From: Micropterix aruncella
Lineage: Eukaryota; Arthropoda; Insecta; Lepidoptera; Micropterigidae
Direction of reading: 5' to 3'
Assembly: GCA_944548615.1 (NCBI GenBank)
Contig: OX155957.1
Coordinates: 26,984,863 to 27,048,862, forward strand
Length of the DNA stretch: 64,000 nucleotides
The translations under genes were made by a program, and so were the position numbers. A model generated the notes under the pieces. That model saw nothing but the letters and a program-made list of their open reading frames with translations, did not search any database and was not told the DNA's origin. Positions 9,242 through 21,710 of the stretch are shown piece by piece. Every line of letters begins with the position of its first letter. Position 1 is the stretch's first letter.

Positions 9242-12200
9242 GTAAGCCGACAATTATTATTTTGATATACGTTTGGAGTGACATGTGTTCATCGTACTCT
9301 TACAATGTATGTAAAACGAAGGTAAGAGTACACTAATACGGGAAAGCCTATTCAGGCGGTTTCTTTGTGGGAATTCATTAAAATTTCTCTATATTTTTTG
9401 ATGAATTTTTATAATAGGAATTATTGCAGTATAGGAACCTTTCACAGAAATCGAAAAAATAAAGAAATACTACTAGATTTGATCATTGTAATGCTAAATG
9501 TGAAAGAAAAAAGCTTCGGACGCGTAAATTTTGTAAACCAAATTTACATACAAAAAAAAACTTTTTTTTAAACTCAGTTTTTAAGGTTGTTTAAAAAAAC
9601 CAATCTAACCTACCGCCAAATAGGTGTTTATGAATTATTTAAAATAAAAAAACCTAACCTACTGAAATGTATGGGTTTGGCGCTTTTTTTAATGCCTATA
9701 TCTCGCTTATTTATTGAGACCGAATAAATATTATTGCAGATTCGGAATCAGCGTGGTCAATATAGTCTGGTGACGTTAAAAAATCAACAATCTAGAAAAG
9801 GTTCCTATACTGCAATAATACCGAAATATAAATTGAATAAAGAAGGGAAGGTTGCTGTGTATTTTTAAATGATAATTTAAACAAGCTACTCAGTATCTAA
9901 AGGAGTCTAAGCATCTGGTTTTGGTATGCTTATTTTTACATTTGATAAATAGATGTTCCTCACTTTTTTTTTTTTTTTTTTTTTTTTTATTATTTTTAAG
10001 GAAACATACAGCTGTTACAATAAATTTGTTACAGAATTATTAGGTTAAAAAAATAAAGCTAATTACATGTTTCCACTTAAACATTCATAATTTAAACACA
10101 ACAATATAATTTTTTTGAAGAATTAACTGAAGAATTAACTTTCGATGAGGACATTGTAGTCTTACGGGCACTTTACACCGTGGAACGATCCCCCTACATC
10201 CAAACAGCGTAAAAATAAAACTTATATTCCTTAAAAAAAACGGTCGATTCGTAATGAATCAAACGAAAAAACAATGAAGAGAAAACAATGAAAAAGCACC
10301 TATTCGGCGAATGCCGTCTCCTTATCGGTTTGACTTTTATAACGAGTTTTTACATTTTTAAAACATATATGATTCAAAATTGCTGGGTGGTTATCAGCCA
10401 GCCCTGAAATCAAATTTAAAAAAATGATCTGCTCATTTTACTAATAAAATGTGTACAAACCTTCCTTCTGGATTGAGAGTTTAAAATTAAGCCTATTACA
10501 AAATACTCGTACGTACATTCATTATTTTATGGACTATGTTAACAAAATGTAATACAAATTGTGTAATATTCTCCTACGAATTATTTATATTTCTAAAGTT
10601 TTTTTAAATTTCATTTAAGAAATTATTGGTTTATTTTCTAAAAATAATCCATGATATTATTAAAATATACCAAAGCAGATTTTTATATTTATACCATTAT
10701 AAGTAATTGCGATATCCAAAATTGGTATTATTTAGCAGAAGATGTATAATACGGTTGATGTATACATGTTCGGTTGATAAATACATCTACGGTTGATTGG
10801 CAGATGTATACGCGAATTACCCTAAAGTGGTCTTTTGGTTACATTTATAACCCGGGTTTTTTTATACTGTAGCTTTTTAATAGTGATATAAAAGGAGACA
10901 TATAACAAGGATTAGACGGTAATAGGATAGATAAATTAGATATTTTACAACTATAAAATTACCACAATAAAAATGGCACGATAGGAATAGTCAATACAAA
11001 TTTATATATATATATATATATAATAATTCATCTCCGATAATCAAAATGATTTCATTTAGTAATGTAAATAATTAATAGTAATGTAAATAGCCAATAAAAT
11101 TTATTTTTTAAATAAAAATTATCATGAAAAATAGAAAATTGAATAGTGTAAAAATCGTCATTAGAACATATCTTGATAAGAATATCCTGGAACTTTTCTC
11201 AAATTCAACATCTCAATACTACTGGCGCCCAATGGAATGTTATTGTTAAAAAGGTTGAACTAATTTTCTTGGTATCTAGATTGTTTCATCGCCATTATTT
11301 TCATATTTTTAAAATTGATTGTAAGTTTTAAAAAGTTTAAACATTTACTGCTCCTTTGTAGGTTTTGGTAACTTGTAGGTTTTCGGGTGGTAAAGATTTA
11401 ATCTCCAGATTACCGTCAAACGCAACCGCTCCCAGTAGCTAGACTGCCACTTGTATGATCCTGAGACATGATCGAATACAAACATTTTATTGCTTCTTTA
11501 GTGCTATGAGTATCAACAGTATTTTTTAACTTTAAGTGAATCGTGAACCTTTTTTTTGGGACTATGTCTTGCAGTGGACTGATGATGTAACTATTATCTA
11601 CTTTCCAGGTTCCGCCATTGTGCTCGATACGGCGGGAGAAGTTTGATACCTGGAAGCATTACGAAAGAGAGGCATTCGTCTATAATAAGGTGTTGCCAGC
11701 CTTCGACAAGGTTCAGACCATGATGAATGTCGAGAATAAGTTAAACCATCCCAAGTGCTATCACGCCAGCGCTGACAGGCATAAAGAAATCATCATAATG
11801 GAAGACATGGAACCTAAGGTAATGGCCACTTCTCGAATAAACTGTTCTTCCAGGACTTACTGCTCTATCGGAACAGAATGTGAACCGCTCTGCTGAAAAG
11901 TTGCGATGGGATTGCGACGGTTATTTTCTAAATGGTTCGATCTATTGTAAATGCTCTTTTCTATTATTAGCAAATGTTATCAATCAATGAATTATTCATT
12001 ATCAAGCAAATTTTATCAAATTATTTCAAATCATATACTGTCACCATACCCGCGGTAGCTCCTTTTATGCTTACCCCGAGTAAGACTGGCAAAAGTATCT
12101 ACAGAAAAGCTATACAATTAGCCCAAGTATTAAATTCTATAATCCCATTTCTATCACTATTAAAACGCTGCAATATAAAAAAACCCTGGTTATAATGTAA

Positions 12201-15200
12201 CCCTGGTTATCATGTAAATAAATGTAACCAAAATACCATATTGGGGCATTTTACGTATTATCGAATACATCGTTTGCTTCTGCAATTATTCTCTTCTAAA
12301 AGCGTTTCTTTCACATTATCTATTAAATACTACCCATTTTGGATATTGTAATTAATTATATTAGTACAAGAGGCAGGGTCAATAAAGTGCAAGACTTTTG
12401 TAAAAGTTAATACTTTCAGATCATACAGTATTTTAACCATAGTGTGCTGGAGCAGAGTCAGCAGGCCAGATTTCGTGACACCTGGCGCTGGCGTACTAGG
12501 AAAGGTGTAATTTTAATTAGTACCCACAACGTCTTAAGAGGCCGTGTACGAAATCGATGTGGGCCGTGATACCTCTATAATCAATGGTATAATATAACTA
12601 TAGGTAGGTAGGATTTTCGGAGCTAAAGAGATACGTCCATCCTTTGGAAGCGCTCGGCGGGGACTAGCTGACTTGAGGCGTGAATCGTATCATAGGCGAG
12701 TATCATAACGCGAGAATTAGATTGTTTTAAAAGACTTTATTGCCAATTTTAATTAATGATTTGCATTTTTTTTTTGAGGAAATGGATTGATATTGAACTA
12801 AAGTTTATTTCTGTTGTTTTTATTTTATGAACGAGAGTTCTAAAAGGCCAAAATCAAAAGCATTTCTTCGCCCATTTTCTAAAAAATTTGACAAAGTTAA
12901 ATATTTTTTTTATCAACAATTTTATATGAAAGTAGTAAAAAGTGATTCACTTATTATATAGAGAACTTTCACAACGATATATTGTAATTCTTTTATACCG
13001 TTTAGATGTCAAAACGATTCGTAAATATGTTATATTCTAAACCTCTTACAGCAAAAATTCGCAAACAGTCGCCGGTTTAAAGTCAATTAATCAAAATTCT
13101 ATAATAATTTTCAAAAAAGTAGCTCACTCATTAGACAATAATATAAATGATCTTTTATGTTGTGCAATAAAACTTATAGAAATACAGTATTTTAACCTTA
13201 AATTCATTTCTGCAAAATTACGTAAATTCACGAAATGCGCAAAATTTCGTGTACGGCCTCTTAAGGAAAGCTGAACAATTCATCAATAGACAGTGGCTGC
13301 AATACAGAACTCGAAACAAATGGTTGAACTGCTTAACAATATAATGCGTGGCGTCAGCATTACTCCATACATCACAAAAATGAAGTCCATTATATTGCGC
13401 CGCACATTAGACCGATGCGTAATAGTTACCGATAAATACGCACCGACGTACTTGCAGGAATGCCTTACGAATCCCATGAGTTTTTTTTAAATCGATAGAA
13501 TCAGAATTATTTATTTTTCTAATAAAAGCTACTTCGCAAAACAAAATTTACATACCTATAATATACGTATCGTATATATGTACCTACATACATAGATATG
13601 TATCATACATATGTACTTTGTTTATTATTTATTATATTTAGTTGTATACATTAGGGTCATCAGATATCAGTGTGATCGTATACATTGTACCCGTAACTAG
13701 TTATACAAGCAATAAAGAAATGAACACAACCCATACGATCATTCTTACTAGACGAATGCCCACCTAGACTGAACAGCCTGTATCTGGGCATAAGAAATAT
13801 ATTGCCTTGGTTTTTAAGTAGTACTGACGTTACTTGACAACTAAACTAATTTCAATATTTTTACTAAAATAATACCTATATCTATATTACAATTATATTT
13901 CTTATTGGTAACTACCCATTACCCATACTGGTTTGTATATAATTACCTATAATATAATCTGACACATCGGCGAATTCGCCAAATGGATACAAATGTAACG
14001 TAATTTTGCATAATTTTAAGCAGCACCATTTTCTATACCGACAAAAAAATAAAATTTCAAAACCATAATTCTTGAGTTTCATCTATGTGTAACATTCGCT
14101 GGCCAATCGCACGAACTATCTTGCACACCGGAACCAATTTGTATTGATATTTTGTTGAAACACCTACTAAGTGCGTACATGCTATTTGAACACATGGAAT
14201 AATGCTCCTAACATTGTAAAGTTATCTCTCAGTCAACCTCTATTTAAACGATTCAGCTTAGTAGATTATAATAACCAGAAGATCAACATATAGTTCCCAG
14301 GAGATCTACATCGGTTGGACAACACCATTATAATAACTTTCTTTTAGATATTATAGGAAAACACTTTAATATTTCAGGACTGACACGGATGTTTCTTTAA
14401 AATTCCTCATTCAGTGGTTAATTCGTAAAGGAAGAATGAAAACTAAAAGCATCCTCATGACATCTAAAAATAACAACAGATCTACACATACACATAATAT
14501 ACACACCCTTAAACAAAATAGTAGTCATATTTTTATTCTTATTATATACTATTTTATATTTCGATTTATTTCGATATTTCCGACTACTTTTATTATTTAA
14601 TTGTCATTTTTTTTGTGATAATTAGTGATATTTCTATATTTTAATTTCTAAGTGATTATTTTGTTTGAAACCAATTGATAACATATTTTTCTTAAACTTT
14701 CATATAAATTGCTATAAAATTGGTATCCTCCTTGCAACAGGAGTTGCCTAGTTAGTAGTGATACAGAATCAATGTGTTCAAAGAATTAATATATATTTTG
14801 TTTAATAAATAAATAAAAACATAAAAAGTTCAATCAAATCAAATCAAATAATTTATCGTCCTAAAAAACTAATACATAGTTGTATAGACATTTGTATTAA
14901 ATTTGCATTTGGCCGTGATATCATTGAATTCTTCATTAATGATCAAATTCTTCTATTAATAATCAAAACATAAAAGGTTACTCGTAAGAATAAAGAAGGT
15001 ATTATTGTAGAATTAAATCGAGTCTCACCATTTAGTTTACCAGATAAAAAACACGGAGTAATTAATTCTTTAAAATACCGATAAAAATAAGTTTTTTTAG
15101 TATAATATAATCAATGTAATGTCAAAAATAACAAAAAAATGTGACGGTTGTCAAAAAGTAAAATAAAATATCTTAGTAAATATATTGTAAATAAAAATAG

Positions 15201-18200
15201 TCAAGGTATAATTAATATGTGCCTACCTAATAATAGAAATAGTCAATACATTTTAGTCAAATTGAAAATCGTGTTACAACCTGTTACAGAAAGAGATATA
15301 GTCGAAATGCATACAGTTTTTAGAGAGTTGAATGACTGCGAAGGATAAATCCAAGAGAAATAACAATATGCAGGTTACATTAGAGCAAATCGTCTAAACT
15401 GACACTTACTAAGGACTAAATTGAGCATTAAGGGACCAAACTTCTGCTGCATTAAATATTATAATAGTAATCCAAAAAATAAGCAACCGACGAAACAGCC
15501 AGCATTCACGGACATTTAAAAATAATCGTTTGTGTCACCCCGAAACTTTCCCGGCAAGTAGACAATCCTCGCGCCGCCACCCCCCTCCCCCCGTAGTATA
15601 CCACTAATATACTACAAATTTACGCGCGGGGGCGGCCCCCCGCGCGCGTCGTATATTTGTGGTATTTCCATGGTATTTTTTCAAAAATGATGTAGTATTT
15701 CCTTAAATATGGCGAGCTTTAAATATTATTTGCGAATATTGAAGTATGACTACCATGTCCTCTGGTGGACCGATTTCAACCACATTATTTCCATGACTAA
15801 TTCCATTCCATGACTATAATTTAACCTGTTTTATTGTTTTTAGTCTTGGACTATTTTTATTACACTTGGATTACTTTTAAATATTAATTTGATCATTCCT
15901 TCGTCTCTGATTTGATTGGTTATTTTTAACTGTTTGCATTAATTAAAAATATAATAAATAATAAGCACAAAGAGTGATCTGTGATTATAAACATGTAATT
16001 GGAATTATAAGGCCTGTGGGCAAACTGTATCAAACCATTTTGTACCAAAACATCTGTTACTCCAATGCGTTACATACAGTTACATACACTTCAATACGTT
16101 ACATACACCGTAAAGATACAGTTATGCAATAAAGATTTATCTATCTATCTATCTATGTATATATGTAAATGTAAAATGTATTGAATAAAGTTAAAAAAAA
16201 CTATTTCAGGGTTTTGTGGTTAGCGGTACGAGAGACACGCATTTACCTGTACCAGAATTGCAGAGCATTATCAAGGAGCTAGCTCACTTCCACGCCCTGT
16301 CTTTCGCTATCAAGGAACATTTCTCAGACAGCTATAAGACCCTCATTTCGGATAATCATGATATACTATTGACAGGTAAGCTGATTCACTCATAACAATA
16401 AATATTTTCGCTCTCACTACTTTAGAATTTATTTTTAAAGATGATTTATTTATTTTAGCCTTTTCAAAATCCGAGTCGAAATTTTAAAAACCAATTTTGT
16501 TAGCGAAATTATTATTTATAGGGAATTAGTTTATACGAAAGACACATAAAGGCATAGTGGTTAGGTCGCCTGATCTAACCACTAGATCGATCTAATCGAA
16601 TCCGAGGTACCGGGTGCGATTCCCGTCTCGGTCACCTTTTTTCTTTGGGACAAAATAAACGGAATCGCATTTTCGATTCTGTCGATCGAATTCAATATTG
16701 AACAAGACACATTTTTACATACATATTGTTACACGCACACATACATATAAACACATTTTAAGGGTTACTGTAAAAATTGTCGTATTATATAAACTCGTCC
16801 ATTGTGTAATTTTACAATAAAGAATCAAACAAATAAACAAAGTCAGTAAAAAACAACTGTAAGCTATCGAAAAATAAATACGAGTATTTCTAATTTCCAT
16901 ACGAGCATTTCTAATTTTCGTAAAATATTAATTCCTAAACATGTAGGAATTACGATCGTTTTAGGTATGATTTCCAAGCTTACCATTCAGCCAAATTAAA
17001 ACCATGCCGATTACTTTTCTCCCGGTTGCGTTTTGAAGTGACAAACGTGGTTGTATAATCTCCGAAAACTTACCTGTAACAAAAAATAAATACATTGAAA
17101 CTAATGTTAAAAACTGTCAGTATAAACGTTATTACAATAATTTCAGTATATATATTATGATTACTATACAATAATAAATCAATAGTAAAGGTGTATCAAC
17201 TGATAGGGAAACAGTATGGAAAAACATAAAAAACTTGTAAATTATGACTTTCACTCGTGCGCCAGGGGTTTCAGTCTTTGGAAAGTGGTTCTTGCTATGA
17301 AACATTTTTACATAAATTGACTAGAAATGGAGATTTAGCAGTTTGTTGATAACAATTTTTTTAATAAGCATAAAATAATTAAAACAGATTTTTATTATGA
17401 CAAATAACCGTGCTAGTGTTTGATTTCATAAGTAATTTTATATTAGTTAAGATCTACTTCGACGGTTGAGAATAAAATTCACTTGTTTTCTTGAAATGTT
17501 TTTTCCGATTTCCACAGTTTATATATACACACGCACACGTATATATGAAGTGTTATGTAGTATTTTTTTATATTCAGCTGTATATATTTGATTTTGATTG
17601 TTTTTATTATTTTTTTTAAATGCATTGACTTGCAATCAATCTTTCATTTTGTAATCAGCCAGTCTTTACTTATCGTCAAAATAAAACTTCGGAATAAATA
17701 TCATAAAATTTCAACAGCTTCAATGCAAGGACCTTTGGAAGGGTCAGCCAAGAAGGCGATGGATCTCATCGACGACCAAACTGTGAAGAAGAAGTTTAGA
17801 AAGTTTTCTGATGATATTTACGTCAAGGCCTTAGAGTTTTTGGGGCCATCGTTAGTGGAGCCGTATGCTGTGCTCACTCATGGTGACTTCTGGGGCAACA
17901 ATATTCTTCTAAAACGAAATGTAAGTTGAACATAGATAGTTGAATAATTGCTAGTAATAATATACATATTGATATTAATACCATATATTGGGATATTGGG
18001 CATTGCATTTTTTTACTCGACTGTTCAGCTAAAAAGGAGTGTTTTGTGTATTCATCTATATATGTTTTCCGTTTATTTATTCCACCATAACTTCTAAACG
18101 CTTGAACCGATTTAGAAGTGCATGGTATTGTTAGAATTGTTATCTCATTCCAAGTGTCATAGGCCTACCTTAACTGTCCAAATATCAAGTAAGTAGTTGT

Positions 18201-19273
18201 ATAATTGTCCACATGTCCAAATATCGATAAATTATCTTAAATATATCGTGTTTAGTGTCAAATAAAAGGTCTGATTGAGTACATTCCGGAAATATACATG
18301 TATATTTATGGAAAAATACGTAAACCACAAGTATTTCATAAAAAAACGTAACAAAAATAATGATCAATACAGTAGTTCACTTTCTGTAACGGCAGTCGTG
18401 TTTTTTATTCTTTTTTACACGACTGCCCAACAAAAAAGGAGTGTAATGTGTTCAGGGTTCATCTATGTATGTTTTTCGTTCCTTTATTCCACCATAACTT
18501 CTAAACGCTTAAACCGATTTAGAAGTGTGTGGTGTTGTTAAAATCTTGAGTGTCATAGGGTACATTAATTGTCCAAATGTCAAGTAAGGAGATGACCAAA
18601 TGTCCATATGTCAATAAACTAAAATAAATATATCGTGTTTATTGTCAAATGAAAGGTCTGATTAAGTACATTCCGGAAATATACATGCATCTATATGGAT
18701 ATATACGTATAACTAAAAAAAACATAGAAAAACCGTAATAAAAATAATTGTTAACTTGGTGATATTCTTAATGAAAACCTAGCAGCCTCAATTTTTGTGT
18801 AAATATTTTTGTTCTAGAATCACGGAGCAGCTGATGTATGTCTCATAGACTACCAAAGTGCAAGATATACTTCACCGCTGATGGACCTGATGCACCTCTT
18901 CGTGACGGCTGCTAGCTCCTCCACGAGGATCGAGCACGGAAAACACCTGCTGGACTACTACTACAGGAGTCTGGAGTCGCGCATGAAGCAGCTGCGGTGC
19001 GATCCTCAGAAGTTCTATCCTCGCGCCGTCTTCCAGCAGCATCTGACTGAATACGCCGGCAAATTCGCCGCTTTCATCGCCATGTTCTTCATGCCGGTGA
19101 CATCGATGCCCAGAGAGATGCTTAAGGACATGGACGAGTATATTCGGCTCCTCGAAGCGAATCCCCATCGCACTAACGAGATCCTAATTTTTAAGTCGGA
19201 AGCTGGGAGGCGCATGTACGCGGACAAGCTGAACACAGTTCTCAGAGACCTAATTCAGCTTGAGCTTTTCTAA
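8972..19273 (+). CDS. EcKinase-like gene B (5 exons, 434 aa)
   Basis: Kinase of the same family as genes A, C and D, and the most divergent one. Exons are 8972-9241, 11609-11818, 16210-16375, 17718-17920 and 18818-19273. Phases are 0, 0, 1 and 0, and every junction has GT/AG. The spliced product keeps the ATP-site lysine (IICK, K90), an EDM block, AHFHALSFA (~185-193), the Brenner loop HGDFWGNN (H270, D272) and LIDYQ (D294). It is longer than its relatives because of about 30 extra N-terminal residues starting MGC. Three introns are absent from the others, while the last one is shared. The frame stays open above the chosen ATG back to 8888, so a further 5' exon or an earlier start is possible. 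All motifs look functional; the substrate is unknown. Confidence 0.88.
9242..11608 (+). other. gene B intron 1
   Basis: The intron is 2367 bp and phase 0 (GTAAGC...TTTCCAG). It contains repeat copy 2 at 9524-9830, a poly-T run near 9965-9990 that could be the tail of a minus-strand retroposon, and a (TA)n microsatellite at about 11002-11023. Nothing else is recognised. Confidence 0.8.
9524..9830 (+). repeat. dispersed ~315-bp repeat, copy 2
   Basis: It matches 1566-1880 throughout, including CTAACCTACCGCCAAATA, ATCTCGCTTATTTATTG and the GAATCAGCG block. It lies in intron 1 of gene B. Confidence 0.7.
11609..11818 (+). CDS. gene B exon 2
   Basis: The exon is 70 codons between ACTTTCCAG and GTAATG. 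It encodes the REAFVYNKVLPAFD helix and IIIMEDM, which match the middle of exon 1 in genes A, C and D. The phase is 0 on both sides. Confidence 0.88.
12538..13260. mobile_element. TTAA-flanked non-autonomous DNA element
   Basis: The 723-bp unit is bounded by TTAA at 12534-12537 and 13261-13264. Its terminal inverted repeats are GAGGCCGTGTACGAAAT on the left and GAGGCCGTACACGAAAT on the right strand (two mismatches in 17). TTAA duplication is typical of piggyBac- and Kolobok-type transposases, though the ends do not begin with the CCC of canonical piggyBac. There is no transposase. Confidence 0.75.
14822..15330 (-). repeat. non-LTR 3'-UTR repeat, copy 1
   Basis: It is the reverse complement of 49070-49565. 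Sense is minus, and the 3' end carries an (ATTTG)n-type tail at about 14830-14850. In the 49-kb copy this sequence directly follows an RT C-terminus, so it is the 3' UTR of a 5'-truncated CR1/jockey-type element. The overlapping 66-codon ORF is not a gene. Confidence 0.7.
15527..15815 (+). repeat. GTGTCACCC/TTTCCCGGCAAG repeat
   Basis: It opens GTTTGTGTCACCCCGAAAC and ACTTTCCCGGCAAGTAGAC, then a C-rich tract. Its distal part (CTCTGGTGGACCGATTTCAA) is shared with 45178-45200, which ties the C-rich ends to the element at 44871. Confidence 0.65.
16210..16375 (+). CDS. gene B exon 3
   Basis: The exon follows CTATTTCAG, carries the family block ELAHFHALSFAIKE and ends GACAG before GTAAGC. It is 166 nt, leaving a phase-1 split codon completed by exon 4 (G+CT). 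Confidence 0.88.
16376..17717 (+). other. gene B intron 3
   Basis: A 1342-bp phase-1 intron. It contains a tRNA-like SINE fragment at about 16550-16640. The rest is AT-rich with nothing recognised. Confidence 0.8.
16550..16640 (+). repeat. tRNA-derived SINE-like fragment
   Basis: It shows an A-box-like TAGTGGTTAGGTCGCC and a B-box-like GGGTGCGATTCCCG about 40 nt apart, with a T run after GGTCACC. No full cloverleaf can be drawn, so it is read as the head of a SINE or a tRNA pseudogene. Confidence 0.5.
17718..17920 (+). CDS. gene B exon 4
   Basis: The exon starts after TTTCAACAG and ends AAACGAAAT before GTAAGTTG. It supplies the catalytic loop VLTHGDFWGNNILLKRN. The upstream open frame to 17588 is intronic read-through. 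Confidence 0.87.
18015..18401 (+). mobile_element. ACACGACTGCC MITE, copy 2
   Basis: The left end is diverged (ACTCGACTGTTCAGC); the right end GGCAGTCGTGT at 18391-18401 is intact. The interior matches the family block TTCCACCATAACTTCTAAAC. Confidence 0.82.
18417..18750 (+). mobile_element. ACACGACTGCC MITE, copy 3 (right end missing)
   Basis: It begins ACACGACTGCCCAACAAAAA 15 bp after copy 2 in the same orientation, and runs to about 18750, where the family right end would be expected but is absent. Confidence 0.78.
18818..19273 (+). CDS. gene B exon 5 (terminal)
   Basis: It follows TTTTTGTTCTAG and opens NHGAADVCLIDYQ. It encodes 151 residues with the usual C-terminal helices (CDPQKFYP) and stops TAA at 19271-19273. 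It is GC-rich compared with its flanks. Confidence 0.92.
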   Translation, partial: NHGAADVCLIDYQSARYTSPLMDLMHLFVTAASSSTRIEHGKHLLDYYYRSLESRMKQLRCDPQKFYPRAVFQQHLTEYAGKFAAFIAMFFMPVTSMPREMLKDMDEYIRLLEANPHRTNEILIFKSEAGRRMYADKLNTVLRDLIQLELF

Positions 19274-21710
19274 AACATGCCTAAGAGCGATCGTCGTCAA
19301 GGAAACTTTAGCATTAGCCGTAAACACTTTGACTATTCCATTTTGATTATTTTCTTTTATTGACTCTATTTCTTAAAAAAACCATGAAAACAGTATGTCA
19401 TTCCCTTGGCCTTTCTTTTATTTTATAATTTGATTATTTCTTCCATTCGATTAGTTGTAAGTAATATGACTCTCATTTTTTCAAAATGATTTCATATTTT
19501 CTAGTTCTTCAAACAACATTTTTGTAATATTGGTTATAGCGAATAATTTTAGTCGATTATTACATAATATATTTTCAATGTTATTGCACCTCCATTATGT
19601 TGCATTATCGTGACATTTGCATTATCGCCTATTTTAAAAAAAATGTATTATGACTGCTAACTTACAGTGAAGCACATAAATAGGATTAAAAATATTTTCG
19701 TTTTTTCAGCAGCACTCATTAATTTTATTACATCGACTGTAACACTAACATAGGTTAATCGTAACAGTAATACATGGGAGACAATAAAAATATTAAAAAG
19801 ACATAATATAGCATAAGTTTGATTATTCTGTTTTAAAATATAATATAGATTATAGTTAAATCTGATTGTCTGAAAAAGTAAGATACTGCTCCCGCTAACA
19901 ATTTAATAAATAAAAACACAAACAAAATAAAGGTTTTTTTTTATTTGAAGGTGTTGCAAGTTCCGAAATTTTTTATTTGAATATGAAGAATAAAATATAT
20001 TAAACACTTTGAGGCACACTATTTTAAAGAAAGTAACACAGAACTAGTTGCACAATTTTTTTATGAAGTGAAATGAAACCAATAATAAAAAGAAAACCTT
20101 CTACTTGAGGTGAGTATATACTACAATGCATGCAAAGCTAAGCTAAAAGTGTAACATTTTTTAACCTACCTAGTGCCAAAAAGTTTAAAGGCTTTTGGAG
20201 TAAATGGTAATCTTAACATAGTCAAGGAAGGGATATGATCGTCAGGATATACCTAGTCACAATTTCGTTTTAAAATTATTCAAAAAAATAATACCTAATA
20301 GTACCATTTAGAATCTGTCACAAAAAGTGGTGCCCCAATTATCTAACTATCTGACAGATCCAAGGATTTTACTTTAAATCTAATGTTAATTGTCCTAGCA
20401 AATTAAAAAAAACCGCTCACCTTATTTTATTGTCCTCTTTGGTACGAAAATAAATATGTACGAAAAGTATAAATACGAGTATGTATGTATAAAAATATGT
20501 AAATATGTAAAAAAAAATAGGTGCTAAAATAATTTTGTCTTTTTACCCAGTCCAGTCAAATGAGCTCTACGAACATATCATTTTGGTGATTTTAAAACAC
20601 TATCACTATTGCATACTAATTCCTTATGAGGGCGAAGTAAACATATTGGTTAATGTTCTGGATAAGGATTCGGTAACTCTTCTGGATCTCGAATGCCGAC
20701 CTACTTATTTCAGAAAATACCTGAAAGACTTATAAATAGTACCAAAAAGATACTAAATTTACGGAGACCTTGAGATATTTCTTAACTGTCACAGAAGGGA
20801 TGTTTTTGTTTTTAACACCATATTATCCGCGGTTGTGTGCATAGGACAGGACTTATAGGACATAGAACTTCGGACGCGGATGGGTCCATAGGATTTTCTT
20901 TAACAAAACAGTAACGTCCCGAATCGGCTACGATGTATTCAATGCAGTCAATGCTCAGTAACGTCCCAAAACGGGTACGAGCGCGGCGCGACAAACCGCG
21001 CTCTCAACGAACTGAATTTACACCAAAATCACAGTGCAACCACCCCCTGTTAGACATGTGTGAGAAAGACGGACACATTCTGAATTATACGATTATTCAG
21101 GTGCGTATCCTAGAATCCCTAATATAATTGTTTGTATTCTGGGGGCACTTAGTCGTGTGTTGCCATTGCTCGGATCTGTGCTTCTCTTCGAATATATGTA
21201 TGAAAATAAATAAAACGAACTAATAGATTTGGTAAAGCATGTAATAACGTACATAAATGTGTTTACATAGCGTTTCGTATTTTGAGATAAAACGTCGATA
21301 TCGCTGAATAAGTGAGTTTTTTTCAGTTCTCCAACTTTCTAATAATTATTCATAATTATCTAATTGACAAAATGAGGTTTTAATGTTTTAAATTACAATT
21401 TTTAATGCCATCATTCTACAATGCGACCATTCTACATTCTTAATGCGATCATTTTTCTTTTCATGATCCATGAAGTAGTTTCTTTCTTATGATCGTTTTT
21501 CTAAAGTGCTATATTTTTGACCTTCAACTCTCTGACAGGTGGCTGCCAATATTTACACCCGCCGCTTGAGGGGTTATTGGGTGTAAACGATAACGGAAAC
21601 ATGAATGATAACAGAAAAGCGAATAAAAAGTGGAGAGCCGTTTTAATATAAACAAGTCAGTGGCAGTGGGGACAGGCATAGTTGTGTATTTTTTTTACAC
21701 AAAAATAAAA
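19274..21710. other. intergenic region B-C
   Basis: About 2.4 kb with no recognised gene. The ORF at 20535-20735 has no visible motif. A GC-richer patch at 20860-21060 repeats GTAACGTCCC twice, and 21420-21510 resembles 39160-39240 (AATGCGATCATTTT...), so it is probably old repeat DNA. Confidence 0.6.

Larger units (their letters stand above)
11819..16209 (+). other. gene B intron 2
   Basis: A 4391-bp intron. It holds the TTAA element (12538-13260), a non-LTR 3'-end repeat (about 14822-15330), a C-rich repeat with a related interior (15527-15815) and an AATAAAG-(TATC)n tail near 16130-16156 that looks like the 3' end of another retroposon. The 65-codon ORF at 13293-13490 has no recognisable homology. 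Confidence 0.8.
17921..18817 (+). other. gene B intron 4 (family-conserved position)
   Basis: An 897-bp phase-0 intron at the same site as the only intron of genes A, C and D. Most of it is two MITE copies in tandem (18015-18401 and 18417 to about 18750). Confidence 0.85.

Noticed and set aside
13293..13490. 65-codon ORF inside gene B intron 2
   Set aside because: It reads protein-like but has no recognised family and no splice support; it lies just beside the TTAA element.
16550..16640. Second tRNA gene
   Set aside because: A- and B-box-like motifs are present but acceptor and anticodon stems do not pair, so it is kept as a SINE-like repeat.
20535..20735. Possible small gene between B and C
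   Set aside because: No homology, splice signals or composition shift; the length is expected by chance.
21630..21710. N-terminal hydrophobic extension of gene C
   Set aside because: It would need a GTG start, and relatives have no such segment; the ATG at 21711 has better context.
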